DNA of 36,983 nucleotides from a virus, in the IMG/VR virus record IMGVR_UViG_3300006919_000159, positions 1 through 36,983 of that record. One strand, written 5' to 3'. The notes below the pieces were generated by a model. The model saw only the letters and a program-made list of their open reading frames with translations. It was not told the DNA's origin and did not search any database. A program made the position numbers and the translations under genes. Shown here one piece after another: positions 14,297 to 21,316 of this stretch. Positions within the stretch are counted from its first letter, which is position 1. Each line of letters opens with the position of its first letter.

Positions 14297-14310
14297 CTAC
14301 GCTAGCGTCT
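14297..14310 (+). promoter_or_regulatory. Operator-like dyad, copy 7
   Basis: CTACGCTAGCGTCT contains the perfect palindrome ACGCTAGCGT and ends 6 bases before phage promoter P2. Confidence 0.45.
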
Positions 14311-14316
14311 TTAACA

Positions 14317-14332
14317 AGACACTATAGATGAA
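14317..14332 (+). promoter_or_regulatory. Phage RNA polymerase promoter candidate P2
   Basis: AGACACTATAGATGAA contains GACACTATAGA, identical to the SP6 promoter core. The start would be G14327. The transcript would begin with a 5'-terminal stem-loop, AGATGAA (14326-14332) with TTCATCT (14340-14346). It precedes the replication block. Confidence 0.65.
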
Positions 14333-14347
14333 TAGAAACTTCATCTG

Positions 14348-14403
14348 ATTGGGTAGTCGAAAACAGTTATATGTTGTGTGCGAATTTTAACTGACTACCC
14401 AAT
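14348..14403 (+). terminator. Stem-loop in the SSB leader
   Basis: ATTGGGTAGTC (14348-14358) pairs perfectly with GACTACCCAAT (14393-14403); CAGTTA and TAACTG form an inner stem. No U-run follows. It could be an RNase III site or attenuator between RNA polymerase and SSB. Confidence 0.5.
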
Positions 14404-14438
14404 TATTAAATCAATCAAACATACCTAGGAGGGTATTT

Positions 14439-15044
14439 ATGCAAAAAGCAAAAACCTATACCTCTCCTTTTGGCAAAGCCATATATCCACATTTAACAAA
14501 ATGTGATGTAAGGTTTAAAGCTGAAGGTGAGTATAAAGTAGACCTTGAATTAAATGATGTAGATGCAAATGACATTCTAAAATTATTAAAAGAATATCAA
14601 CAAAAAGCTATTTCAGATGCCAAGGATAAAACTGGTAAGAAGCAAATAAAAGAAGCTTCATTACCTTACAAAGAAGAAGATGGTAAATACATCTTCAAAT
14701 TCAAAATGAAAGCCAGTGGTACAAATGGTAAAACTGGTGACACATTCAAACAAAGGCCAGCATTATTCGATAATGAATTAAAACCTATTAGCCCAGATAT
14801 AAATATTTGGGGAGGTTCAATTCTTCGAGTAAGCTTTCAACCATACCCATGGTACACGCCAGCGCTTGGTGCAGGAGTTTCATTAAGACTTAAATCAGTT
14901 CAAGTAAAAGATTTAGTCGAAGGTGGAGGTCAGTCTGCTGAAGCAAATGGTTTCGATAAAGTCCATGGCGACAGCTCAATCAAAAACACAGGGTCGGAAG
15001 ATAATGAAGTTTCGCAAGAAGTTTCCAGCGCAACCGACTTCTAA
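14439..15044 (+). CDS. Single-stranded DNA-binding protein (T7 gp2.5-like)
   Basis: 201 aa (T7 gp2.5 has 232). The OB-fold core shows YKVDLELND near residue 33, KYIFKFKMKASG around 85-96, and YPWYTPALGAGVSLRLKSVQV, which parallels T7 YKWNTAVGASVKLQLESVML. The C-terminal 30 residues are acidic and end in Phe, the hallmark tail through which gp2.5 contacts DNA polymerase and helicase. A strong AGGAGG precedes the ATG, 112 bases after the P2 start. It should coat replication-fork DNA and aid annealing. The endonuclease gene begins inside its last 41 bases. Confidence 0.9.
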   Translation: MQKAKTYTSPFGKAIYPHLTKCDVRFKAEGEYKVDLELNDVDANDILKLLKEYQQKAISDAKDKTGKKQIKEASLPYKEEDGKYIFKFKMKASGTNGKTGDTFKQRPALFDNELKPISPDINIWGGSILRVSFQPYPWYTPALGAGVSLRLKSVQVKDLVEGGGQSAEANGFDKVHGDSSIKNTGSEDNEVSQEVSSATDF

Positions 15045-15453
15045 ATTTAAGTCAAAGCTTGAGGAAGATTTTAATGATTATCTTATTCAGAAAAAAATTA
15101 AATTCGGATATGAGGATTATAAAGTATCTTACCTCAAGCCAGAAAAACCATCTAAATATACACCAGATTTTAACTGTCCAGCAGTAGATACATATAAAAT
15201 AATTTTTGAAACTAAAGGACAGTTCTTAACTTCCGACAGGAAGAAACATTTATTAATTAAACAACAACATCCAGATTTAGATATTAGATTTGTATTCTCA
15301 AATTCTAAAACAAAAATCGGAAAGAAATCTAAAACAACTTATGGCAAATGGTGTGAACTAAAAGGGTTCAAATACCATTGTGTCTATTCAACAAAGAAAC
15401 TTCTACCAGATGAATGGGTCAATGAAGTTTTAAATCAACAGGAAAAATTATGA
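15004..15453 (+). CDS. Endonuclease I, Holliday-junction resolvase (T7 gp3-like)
   Basis: 149 aa from the ATG at 15004, the same length as T7 gp3; longer readings back to 14923 lie inside SSB and are not needed. The catalytic set is visible: E20, D55 (YTPDF), E69 and K71 (FETKG; T7 E65, K67). DRKKHLLIKQQHPDLDIRFVFS is nearly the T7 sequence. It resolves branched replication intermediates and degrades host DNA to nucleotides. Only a close GGAAG precedes the start, so coupling to SSB is likely; the end overlaps the amidase by ATGA. Confidence 0.92.
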   Translation: MKFRKKFPAQPTSKFKSKLEEDFNDYLIQKKIKFGYEDYKVSYLKPEKPSKYTPDFNCPAVDTYKIIFETKGQFLTSDRKKHLLIKQQHPDLDIRFVFSNSKTKIGKKSKTTYGKWCELKGFKYHCVYSTKKLLPDEWVNEVLNQQEKL

Positions 15454-15929
15454 GTAGAAAAACAACAGACTATTTTATTATACATTGCACTGCCACTAAA
15501 CCTTCAATGGATATTGGCTTCGAAGAAATAAATAGATGGCACAGAGAAAGAGGATTTTTGTCGTGTGGTTATCATTTTATAATTAGAAGAAATGGTGTCA
15601 TTGAAGATGGAAGAACTACAGATGCAGTTGGTGCTCACTGTCGTGGTAAAAATCATAACAGTATAGGTATCGCTATGGTCGGTGGTGTCACACAAGATGA
15701 CCACACTGTTGCAGAAGATAACTTCGAACCAGCTCAATGGGAAAGTTTAAAAAAGTTATGTGATGAATTACACAACACATATCCTAAAGCAGAAGTAAAA
15801 GGTCACTATCATTTTTCAGATAAATTCTGTCCTTCATTCGATGTGGATGAATGGGCTAAAGCAGATTTACTCTGGGTAGAAGGAGACCTATTGCCTGGTG
15901 ATGAAGGTTATGAAGAGCCAGGAGAATAA
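15450..15929 (+). CDS. N-acetylmuramoyl-L-alanine amidase (T7 lysozyme, gp3.5-like)
   Basis: 159 aa, close to T7 lysozyme (151). Zinc ligands H12, H119 and C127 and catalytic Y41 and K125 all align with T7 H17, H122, C130, Y46 and K128. It should cut the amide bond of peptidoglycan for release. In T7 the same protein also binds and inhibits RNA polymerase, which may apply to the split enzyme here; that is inference. A short acidic extension (residues 145-159) is extra. No signal peptide is visible, as in T7. It overlaps the primase-helicase start. Confidence 0.92.
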   Translation: MSRKTTDYFIIHCTATKPSMDIGFEEINRWHRERGFLSCGYHFIIRRNGVIEDGRTTDAVGAHCRGKNHNSIGIAMVGGVTQDDHTVAEDNFEPAQWESLKKLCDELHNTYPKAEVKGHYHFSDKFCPSFDVDEWAKADLLWVEGDLLPGDEGYEEPGE

Positions 15930-17505
15930 TTCAGACTTTGTAAGACACGAACCTTGCCCACAATGCCAATCCAGAAATAACCTTGCCAGGTATTCAGATG
16001 GACATGGGTGGTGTTTTGGTTGTGGCTACAGAGAACCAGCAAATGGAGAAGTCAATAGTTTTACAGACACAAAACAAAATTCAGATATGATTACAGGACA
16101 AGTAGAGGCGTTATCAAAAAGACAAATAGATTTTGATACTTGTAAATTTTTTAATTACCAAGTTGGTGAATATAAAAATCAACCAGTACAGATAGCTCCT
16201 TATTATAATTCACAATACCAAGTAGTTGCTCAACACATTCGTTTTCCTAATAAAGATTTTATTTGGTTAGGCGATATGAATGAAGTTAATTTATTTGGTC
16301 AGCATAAATGGAAGCCTGGTGGTAAGATGATTACAATTACTGAAGGTGAAATTGATGCGATGTCAGTTTCAAAAGTACAAGGTAATAAATGGCCAGTTGT
16401 ATCAGTTCCATCTGGTGCAAAGTCTGCAAAGAAATATCTTAAAAAGAATTTAGAATATTTAGAAAGTTTCGAAAATGTTATTTTAATGTTCGATAATGAT
16501 GATGCAGGAAATCAAGCATCAATCGAATGTGCTCAATTGTTTACTCCAAAAAAAGCTCTTGTCTCCAAGTTGCCTATGAAGGATGCCAACGAAATGTTGG
16601 TGTCCAACAGAGGTAAAGATATTATTCATCACATTTGGAACGCAAGACCTTACACACCAGAAGGTATTATTGCTGGAGCAGATACTTGGGATTTAGTTAT
16701 TCAAGATGATAGTAAAGAATGTACTCCATATTTATGGCAAGGCTTAAATAAGAAAACTAAAGGAATTAGAAAAGGTGAAATAGTTTTATTTACAGCAGGA
16801 AGTGGTACAGGAAAATCACAAGTGTGTAGAGAGATTGCTTTTGATTTAATTAACAAAGGTAAGAATGTTGGCTACATAGCTTTAGAAGAAAGTGTAGCTA
16901 GAACTGTAAGAGGTTTAATGAGTATTGATTTAAACCAAAAGATACACGAAGAAGATATTAGAAAAGATATTGATGAAGAAACTCTAAAAACTTCTTGGAA
17001 TAAAATTCAAGGTAAAACATATTTTCACAAACACTTTGGCTCAACAGATAGTGAAAACTTAATGTCTAAAATTAGATATTTAGTTAGAGGATGTGATTGT
17101 GATTATATTGTATTAGACCATATCAACATGGTTGTCTCTGGTATTGAAGGAGACGAAAGAAAATTAATTGATTATACGATGACCAGGCTACGAAGTTTAG
17201 TTGAAGAATTAAACTTTGGATTAATATTGGTTTGTCACTTAAGAAGAATACAAGATAAGAATGGCCACGAAGAGGGAGCAATAACTTCTTTAAGTCATTT
17301 AAGAGGAAGCCATGGATTGGCACAGCTCACTGATATTTGTTGTGGACTAGAGAGGTCACAGCAGAATGAAGAGACTAAAGATATTCTTACAATAAGAGTT
17401 TTAAAAAATAGATACACAGGAGATACAGGTGTTGCTTGCTCGCTTCATTACAATAGACAAACTGGAAGATTATCTGAAGGTGATTTTACAGATGTCGAAG
17501 AATGA
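15901..17505 (+). CDS. Primase-helicase (T7 gp4-like)
   Basis: 534 aa from the ATG at 15901 (GTG 15898 and ATG 15910 are alternatives). A zinc-binding primase domain has C19, C22, C38 and C41. A Toprim domain has EGEIDAMS and FDNDDAGNQ. A RecA-like hexameric helicase has Walker A GSGTGKS (K305), Walker B YIVLDHI and motif H3 with LVCHLRR. Domain order and length match T7 gp4 (566 aa). It unwinds the fork and makes RNA primers. It overlaps the amidase end and the start of the small gene downstream. Confidence 0.95.
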   Translation: MKVMKSQENNSDFVRHEPCPQCQSRNNLARYSDGHGWCFGCGYREPANGEVNSFTDTKQNSDMITGQVEALSKRQIDFDTCKFFNYQVGEYKNQPVQIAPYYNSQYQVVAQHIRFPNKDFIWLGDMNEVNLFGQHKWKPGGKMITITEGEIDAMSVSKVQGNKWPVVSVPSGAKSAKKYLKKNLEYLESFENVILMFDNDDAGNQASIECAQLFTPKKALVSKLPMKDANEMLVSNRGKDIIHHIWNARPYTPEGIIAGADTWDLVIQDDSKECTPYLWQGLNKKTKGIRKGEIVLFTAGSGTGKSQVCREIAFDLINKGKNVGYIALEESVARTVRGLMSIDLNQKIHEEDIRKDIDEETLKTSWNKIQGKTYFHKHFGSTDSENLMSKIRYLVRGCDCDYIVLDHINMVVSGIEGDERKLIDYTMTRLRSLVEELNFGLILVCHLRRIQDKNGHEEGAITSLSHLRGSHGLAQLTDICCGLERSQQNEETKDILTIRVLKNRYTGDTGVACSLHYNRQTGRLSEGDFTDVEE

Positions 17506-17767
17506 AAAATATATTGACGATGTTCTTCGAGAGTACATAGAGCAAGATGAAGACTTCGAACATTTAGATGACGATGATAAAATCTATATGTATTCAACTT
17601 TAAAAAAGATTTTAAAACTAATGAATGTAGTTTTGAAATATCCGAATGTATGTCCAATACTTTTTGTTCATACACCAAAGACCAAACAAATTTTGGAAGA
17701 CGCATTTTTTCATGTGGCTCCCATTATTCCAACAATCCTAAATATAAAAATAATTGTGATGCACTAA
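17492..17767 (+). CDS. Small acidic protein with probable programmed -1 frameshift
   Basis: From the ATG at 17492 the zero-frame product is 91 aa: an acidic N-terminal half (EYIEQDEDFEHLDDDDK), then a hydrophobic tail. At codons 38-39 lies A AAA AAG (17602-17608), followed at once by a 12-bp stem-loop. A -1 shift there gives a 93-aa protein whose last 54 residues carry five Cys and end RRIFSCGSHYSNNPKYKNNCDALI split as a Cys/His-rich tail, stopping at 17772 in an ATGA overlap with DNA polymerase, the junction style of this genome. The Cys pattern may bind metal. Function is unknown. A sequencing indel in the A6 run is the alternative. Confidence 0.6.
   Translation: MSKNEKYIDDVLREYIEQDEDFEHLDDDDKIYMYSTLKKILKLMNVVLKYPNVCPILFVHTPKTKQILEDAFFHVAPIIPTILNIKIIVMH
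17602..17639 (+). promoter_or_regulatory. -1 ribosomal frameshift signal candidate
   Basis: The heptamer A AAA AAG is in the zero frame (codons TTA AAA AAG). ATTTTAAAACTA (17609-17620) pairs with TAGTTTTGAAAT (17628-17639) around a 7-nt loop, with one U-G wobble. The inner 7-bp stem begins 5 nt after the heptamer, a normal spacing. Confidence 0.55.
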
Positions 17768-17768
17768 T

Positions 17769-19532
17769 ATGAGATTAATATTTGATATAGAAACAAATGG
17801 TTTCTTATCAGAAGCAACTAAAATTCATTCAATTGTTATTAAGGACATAGATACCGAACAAATGTATTCCTATCATGGAGACAAAATCGGTAAAGGTTTA
17901 TATCTTTTAAGTGGTGCTAGCTTGTTAGTTGGCCACAACATTTTAAAATTCGATATACCTGTCATTAATAAATTATATCCAGAATATAAAATTGAAGGTG
18001 ATGTATTTGATACATTGTTAGTTAGCAGACTGATATGGACTAATAGAAAAGAACTAGACTTTCGAATGAAAGAACTGCCATTAAAATTAGCAGGAAGACA
18101 TTCATTAGAAGCCTGGGGTTATAGACTTGCTTTAAGAAAAGGTGAGTTTGCTAAAACAAATGACTTCGCAAATTGGTCTGAAGAAATGCAAAAGTATTGC
18201 GAACTAGATGTTGAAGTCACTTATGAATTTTGGAAATTAATACAAAAACAAAACTACTCGCAAGAGGCTATTAAGTTAGAACACGACTTTGCCAGATGTA
18301 TATATCTGCAAGAAGCACATGGATTTCATTTTGATGTGGCTTCTGCAAAGAAGCTGTATGCCTCACTTGCAAACAGAAGGTTGGAGTTAGAGAAATCTTT
18401 AACTTCAGCCTTCCCTAAATGGAACAAGTATATTGGTACCTTTATTCCTAAAAGAGATAATAGAACTTTAGGTTATAAAAAAGATGTACCAATTAAAAGG
18501 TATAAGGAAATAACTTTCAATCCTAACTCAAGAGACCATATCAGTGACAGATTAATGGACAAAGGTTGGAAGCCAAAAGAATTTACGCCAGATGGAAAAC
18601 CAAAAGTAGATGAAAGTATTTTATCTACATTAACTTTTCCAGAGGCAAAATTATTATCAGAACATTTTTTAATACAAAAACGAATAGGTCAATTAGCTGA
18701 AGGCAATAACGCCTGGCTAAAATTACAAAGGGATGGAATTATATATGGAAGCGTTATCACGAATGGTGCAAACACTGGGAGGTGTACTCACCAAAAACCT
18801 AATGTTGCACAAACACCTTCTGTTGGTGTTCCTTATGGTAAAGAATGTAGGTCTTTATTTATTGTTCCTGCTGGCTTTCGTCTTATTGGCTGTGATGCTA
18901 GTGGTCTTGAACTTCGTTGTCTTGCTCATTATCTCGGTGCTTTCGATGAAGGTAGTTTTGCGAAGCAATTACTCGATGGGGATATTCACACCTACAATCA
19001 AAAACAGATTGGCTTACCAACGAGAGATATGGCGAAGAGGGTTATATATGGTATCATCTATGGCATCGGAGATACGAGGCTTGGTGAAGTTGTTGGAAAG
19101 AGCTCCAAAGAAGGAAAAAGAATAAAAGCAAATTTATTTAAAGCTTTACCTGCGTTAAAACAATTAAGAGATAATGTTATTATCGCAACAAGAAATAAAA
19201 ATTATTTATTAGGTTTAGACAAAAGAAAATTAATTCCAAGGTCTGAACATTCAAGTTTAAATTTATTAATACAAAGTTGTGGCGCATTAATTATAAAAAT
19301 GGCCACAATAATTTTACACAAAAAATTAAAGGAAAAAAATTATGATAAAGATACCTGTGCTATGGTTGCTCATGTTCATGATGAGCTACAACTTCAGTGT
19401 AAGTCTGCTGTTGCAGATGAAGTAGGAACTTTAGCAGTTCAATCAATTAAAGAAGCAGGTACTCATTTTAATTTACGATGTGAATTAGATGCTAAATATA
19501 AGATAGGCAACAACTGGGCTGATACCCATTAG
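17769..19532 (+). CDS. DNA polymerase, family A (T7 gp5-like)
   Basis: 587 aa (T7 gp5 has 704). The 3'-5' exonuclease has D6 and E8 (DIETNG), GHNILKFD and YCELDVEVT. The polymerase has motif A CDASGLELR (D376), motif B R419-K423-Y427-Y431, and motif C HVHDE (D538, E539). Y427 matches T7 Tyr526, the tyrosine form. The loop between FPKW and FNPNSRDHI, where T7 holds its thioredoxin-binding segment, is about 38 residues shorter, so dependence on host thioredoxin is doubtful. A hairpin (19508-19539) and the opposite-strand tRNA follow the stop. Confidence 0.95.
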   Translation: MRLIFDIETNGFLSEATKIHSIVIKDIDTEQMYSYHGDKIGKGLYLLSGASLLVGHNILKFDIPVINKLYPEYKIEGDVFDTLLVSRLIWTNRKELDFRMKELPLKLAGRHSLEAWGYRLALRKGEFAKTNDFANWSEEMQKYCELDVEVTYEFWKLIQKQNYSQEAIKLEHDFARCIYLQEAHGFHFDVASAKKLYASLANRRLELEKSLTSAFPKWNKYIGTFIPKRDNRTLGYKKDVPIKRYKEITFNPNSRDHISDRLMDKGWKPKEFTPDGKPKVDESILSTLTFPEAKLLSEHFLIQKRIGQLAEGNNAWLKLQRDGIIYGSVITNGANTGRCTHQKPNVAQTPSVGVPYGKECRSLFIVPAGFRLIGCDASGLELRCLAHYLGAFDEGSFAKQLLDGDIHTYNQKQIGLPTRDMAKRVIYGIIYGIGDTRLGEVVGKSSKEGKRIKANLFKALPALKQLRDNVIIATRNKNYLLGLDKRKLIPRSEHSSLNLLIQSCGALIIKMATIILHKKLKEKNYDKDTCAMVAHVHDELQLQCKSAVADEVGTLAVQSIKEAGTHFNLRCELDAKYKIGNNWADTH

Positions 19533-19539
19533 GTTGTTG
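19508..19539. terminator. Bidirectional hairpin between DNA polymerase and tRNA-Leu
   Basis: CAACAAC (19508-19514) pairs perfectly with GTTGTTG (19533-19539), with TGGG/CCCA inside. It spans the polymerase stop and, on the minus strand, lies directly 3' of the tRNA, so it could end or process tRNA transcripts. Confidence 0.4.
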
Positions 19540-19816
19540 GTGCCCTCGGCCAGACTCGAACTGGCACTCCCAAAAGGGCAAGGATTTTCTTACCACTATA
19601 GCTTTCGCTACGCTTACGCTTTGTGGTCTGGACTATACCTTCTCCATTTTACAGGAGCCTGCTGTCTAGTCTCTACACCTTACATCACTCGAATGTCTTG
19701 GCTCGGTATTAGCAGTTAAGCTTTCACCGAATTTAACAAGTTCTACTTTTAAGCTTTCGCTTAAAGCACTCAAATTTAATTAAGTCCTTTGTGTCTACCA
19801 ATTTCACCACGAGGGC
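19538..19816 (-). tRNA. tRNA-Leu(UAA) split by a group I intron
   Basis: 5' exon 19816-19782 and 3' exon 19588-19541 plus encoded CCA (19540-19538). Spliced length is 83 nt plus CCA. The acceptor stem GCCCTCG/CGAGGGC is a perfect 7 bp. The D-arm is GTG...CAC; the anticodon stem AAGGA/TCCTT holds loop CTTAAAA with anticodon UAA; a long class II variable arm (CCC TTTT GGG) follows; the T-arm is GCCAG TTCGAGT CTGGC. Every element is intact, so it should be functional. UUA is the main leucine codon of this phage, which would explain keeping it. It is the only minus-strand gene seen. Whether the source is host, plastid-like or phage is unknown. Confidence 0.93.
19589..19781 (-). ncRNA. Group I self-splicing intron (193 nt) in tRNA-Leu
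   Basis: The intron sits between U34 and A35, begins AATTAAATTTGAG and ends in G, the exact position and start seen in cyanobacterial/plastid tRNA-Leu(UAA) introns (group IC3). P1: exon ACUU pairs with GAGU, leaving the splice-site U-G wobble. P2 and P9 both carry GAAA tetraloops (GCGAAAGC). Core elements: P AATTCGGTGAAA (19733-19722), Q AATACCGAGCC (19710-19700), R GTAGAGACTAGACA (in 19679-19657), S AAGGTATAGTCC (19641-19630). P4 is CGGU/ACCG and P7 GACUA/UAGUC. There is no reading frame, so no homing nuclease. At 193 nt it is about as small as natural group I introns get. Confidence 0.92.
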
Positions 19817-19841
19817 TTCAACAACAAAAGGTTTTTACAAA

Positions 19842-19850
19842 ATTATATCA
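19842..19850 (-). promoter_or_regulatory. Extended -10 promoter for the tRNA-Leu gene
   Basis: On the minus strand TGATATAAT is a perfect -10 with a TGn extension, about 26 bases upstream of the tRNA 5' end. No good -35 is seen. Host RNA polymerase could thus express the tRNA independently of phage transcription. It overlaps the start codon of the next + strand gene. Confidence 0.55.
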
Positions 19851-20290
19851 TGTTTAACAACACAAAAGATTTCGACTTTGATTTAGCTAGGGGAGTTCAT
19901 TCTGAAAAATCCATAGGTAAAATATTGGGATTAGATAGGGATAAATTTGAAGTTAAGTCTGAATTTGGTTTTTGGCAAAAGTCTGGAAATCTTTGTATTG
20001 AGCTTGCTTATAAAGGAAAACCCAGTGGTTTAAGAAGTACAAAAGCCAAGTGGTGGATACATAGATTTATGCTCACAAAAGAAGTGTGCATTGGCCAGTG
20101 GATTACTGAAGTTAAAGTTCTCAAACAAATAGTCAGAAAATTTATTAAAGAAAATAAAAATCGAAAATCACAAATCATTAGGATGTTAGGAGATAACTAC
20201 CAGTCAAGGTGTGTCTTAATTCCTATGTCAGAATTTGTAAACCTATGGAGACAAATTGAAATCAAAAATAAAAATACCACAGCTAACTAA
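19850..20290 (+). CDS. PD-(D/E)XK nuclease-like protein
   Basis: 146 aa. The segment KFEVKSEFGFWQKSGNLCIELAYKGKPSG, split as FEVKSE, SGNLCIEL and GKPSGL, matches the conserved pattern 'EVK...TGN..IE....GKPSG...T.A..W' of small phage proteins often placed in the restriction-endonuclease-like fold; E20s/K37 (EVK) and the later E are likely catalytic. It may act in recombination, host DNA breakdown or branch cleavage. There is no ribosome site near the ATG. It lies between polymerase and exonuclease, in the DNA-metabolism block. The family call is from motif memory, not from a search. Confidence 0.6.
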   Translation: MFNNTKDFDFDLARGVHSEKSIGKILGLDRDKFEVKSEFGFWQKSGNLCIELAYKGKPSGLRSTKAKWWIHRFMLTKEVCIGQWITEVKVLKQIVRKFIKENKNRKSQIIRMLGDNYQSRCVLIPMSEFVNLWRQIEIKNKNTTAN

Positions 20291-20549
20291 AAAAGAATTT
20301 CCATTTACTTTTTATTTAGCTCATTGGATTGATTGTAATTCTACTTGTTCCTGGGAAACTTTAAAAACAATAAAAAATTATAAACCAACAATTTGTATTT
20401 CTACAGGTTGGTTAGTCTCAACAAATAATAATTCACATACATTCGTTAGTGATGTGAATTTTAATGAAGATGGAACTTTAGGTGATTGTGGAAACACAAC
20501 AACTATTCCATCTGTAAACATAATCAAACTAACGAAGATTAGGATATAA
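20256..20549 (+). CDS. Conserved phage protein, unknown function
   Basis: 97 aa. No ATG is available; the TTG at 20256 has GGAG 6 bases upstream and overlaps the previous gene by 35 bases. The layout, an N-terminal WIDCNSTCSW, a PTICISTGWLV strand, then a closing IPSVNIIKL, resembles small beta-rich phage proteins of the kind 'W.D......W......P.....GWLV......I.....I..I'. Function unknown. The stop lies 2 bases before the exonuclease start. Confidence 0.6.
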   Translation: MKSKIKIPQLTKKEFPFTFYLAHWIDCNSTCSWETLKTIKNYKPTICISTGWLVSTNNNSHTFVSDVNFNEDGTLGDCGNTTTIPSVNIIKLTKIRI

Positions 20550-20551
20550 AA

Positions 20552-21316
20552 ATGATACAAAGAATAGATGCAAAAAAAAGAACTCTAGTAGTAGATGGTT
20601 CTTTATTTGTATATAGAATTGCTTCAGCATTAGAAGAAGCAACACAATGGGAAGATGACATCTGGACTTTACATGCAGATGCTAAACTAGGTAAAAAAGT
20701 TATTGATACTACTTTAGGTAATTATCAATCAAAATTAAATTGTAATAAAATTATTATAGCTGAAGACCATAAGAGTAATTTTAGACACGACATTTATCCT
20801 AAATATAAATCTCATAGAAAAAAAGTTAGAAAACCAATTATTGTAAAACCTCTTAAGGAATACTTAAAAGAAAACTATGAATGTATTTCATTACCAAATT
20901 TAGAAGGTGATGATGTTTGTGGAATATTAGCAACTAAACCAGAGAACAAAGATAAAGTTGTAGTTTTATCTGGTGACAAAGACATGAGAACTATTCCAGG
21001 TATTCACCATTTTCTACATGATGACAGCACAGAAGTTGTTGATGAGAAAACAGCTAATTATAATTTTATGTATCAAACTTTAGTAGGAGATTTAACCGAT
21101 GGTTTTGGTGGATGTCCAACTATAGGAGGTGTCAAAGCTTCAAGAGTTTTAGCAAATAAAAAAGACTTACCAGAAATGTGGGAAGCAGTTGTTGCTGAAT
21201 ATAAAAAACAAAAACTAGATTTAGATTATGCACTTACTCAAGCAAGATTAGCTAGAATATTAAGAGCATCTGATTGGGATAACAAAAAGGAGAAACCAAT
21301 ATTATGGAACATTTAG
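20552..21316 (+). CDS. 5'-3' exonuclease (T7 gp6-like)
   Basis: 254 aa (T7 gp6 has 300). FEN/5'-nuclease motifs: VVDGSLFVYR (first metal Asp), FRHDIYPKYKSHRKK (helical arch, basic), LEGDDVCGIL, VVLSGDKDMRTI and GDLTDGFGGCPTIGGVKAS (helix-2-turn-helix). It removes RNA primers and degrades host DNA, working with gp5, gp4 and gp2.5 homologues. The next gene starts within its last 13 bases. Confidence 0.92.
   Translation: MIQRIDAKKRTLVVDGSLFVYRIASALEEATQWEDDIWTLHADAKLGKKVIDTTLGNYQSKLNCNKIIIAEDHKSNFRHDIYPKYKSHRKKVRKPIIVKPLKEYLKENYECISLPNLEGDDVCGILATKPENKDKVVVLSGDKDMRTIPGIHHFLHDDSTEVVDEKTANYNFMYQTLVGDLTDGFGGCPTIGGVKASRVLANKKDLPEMWEAVVAEYKKQKLDLDYALTQARLARILRASDWDNKKEKPILWNI

Noticed and set aside
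17769-19532. DNA polymerase as a degraded gene because it is shorter than T7 gp5
   Set aside because: All exonuclease and polymerase motifs are intact and in order; the length difference lies in loops.
19534-19719. 61-codon + strand frame after DNA polymerase
   Set aside because: It is the reverse of the tRNA-Leu 3' exon and group I intron; the RNA gene explains the sequence.
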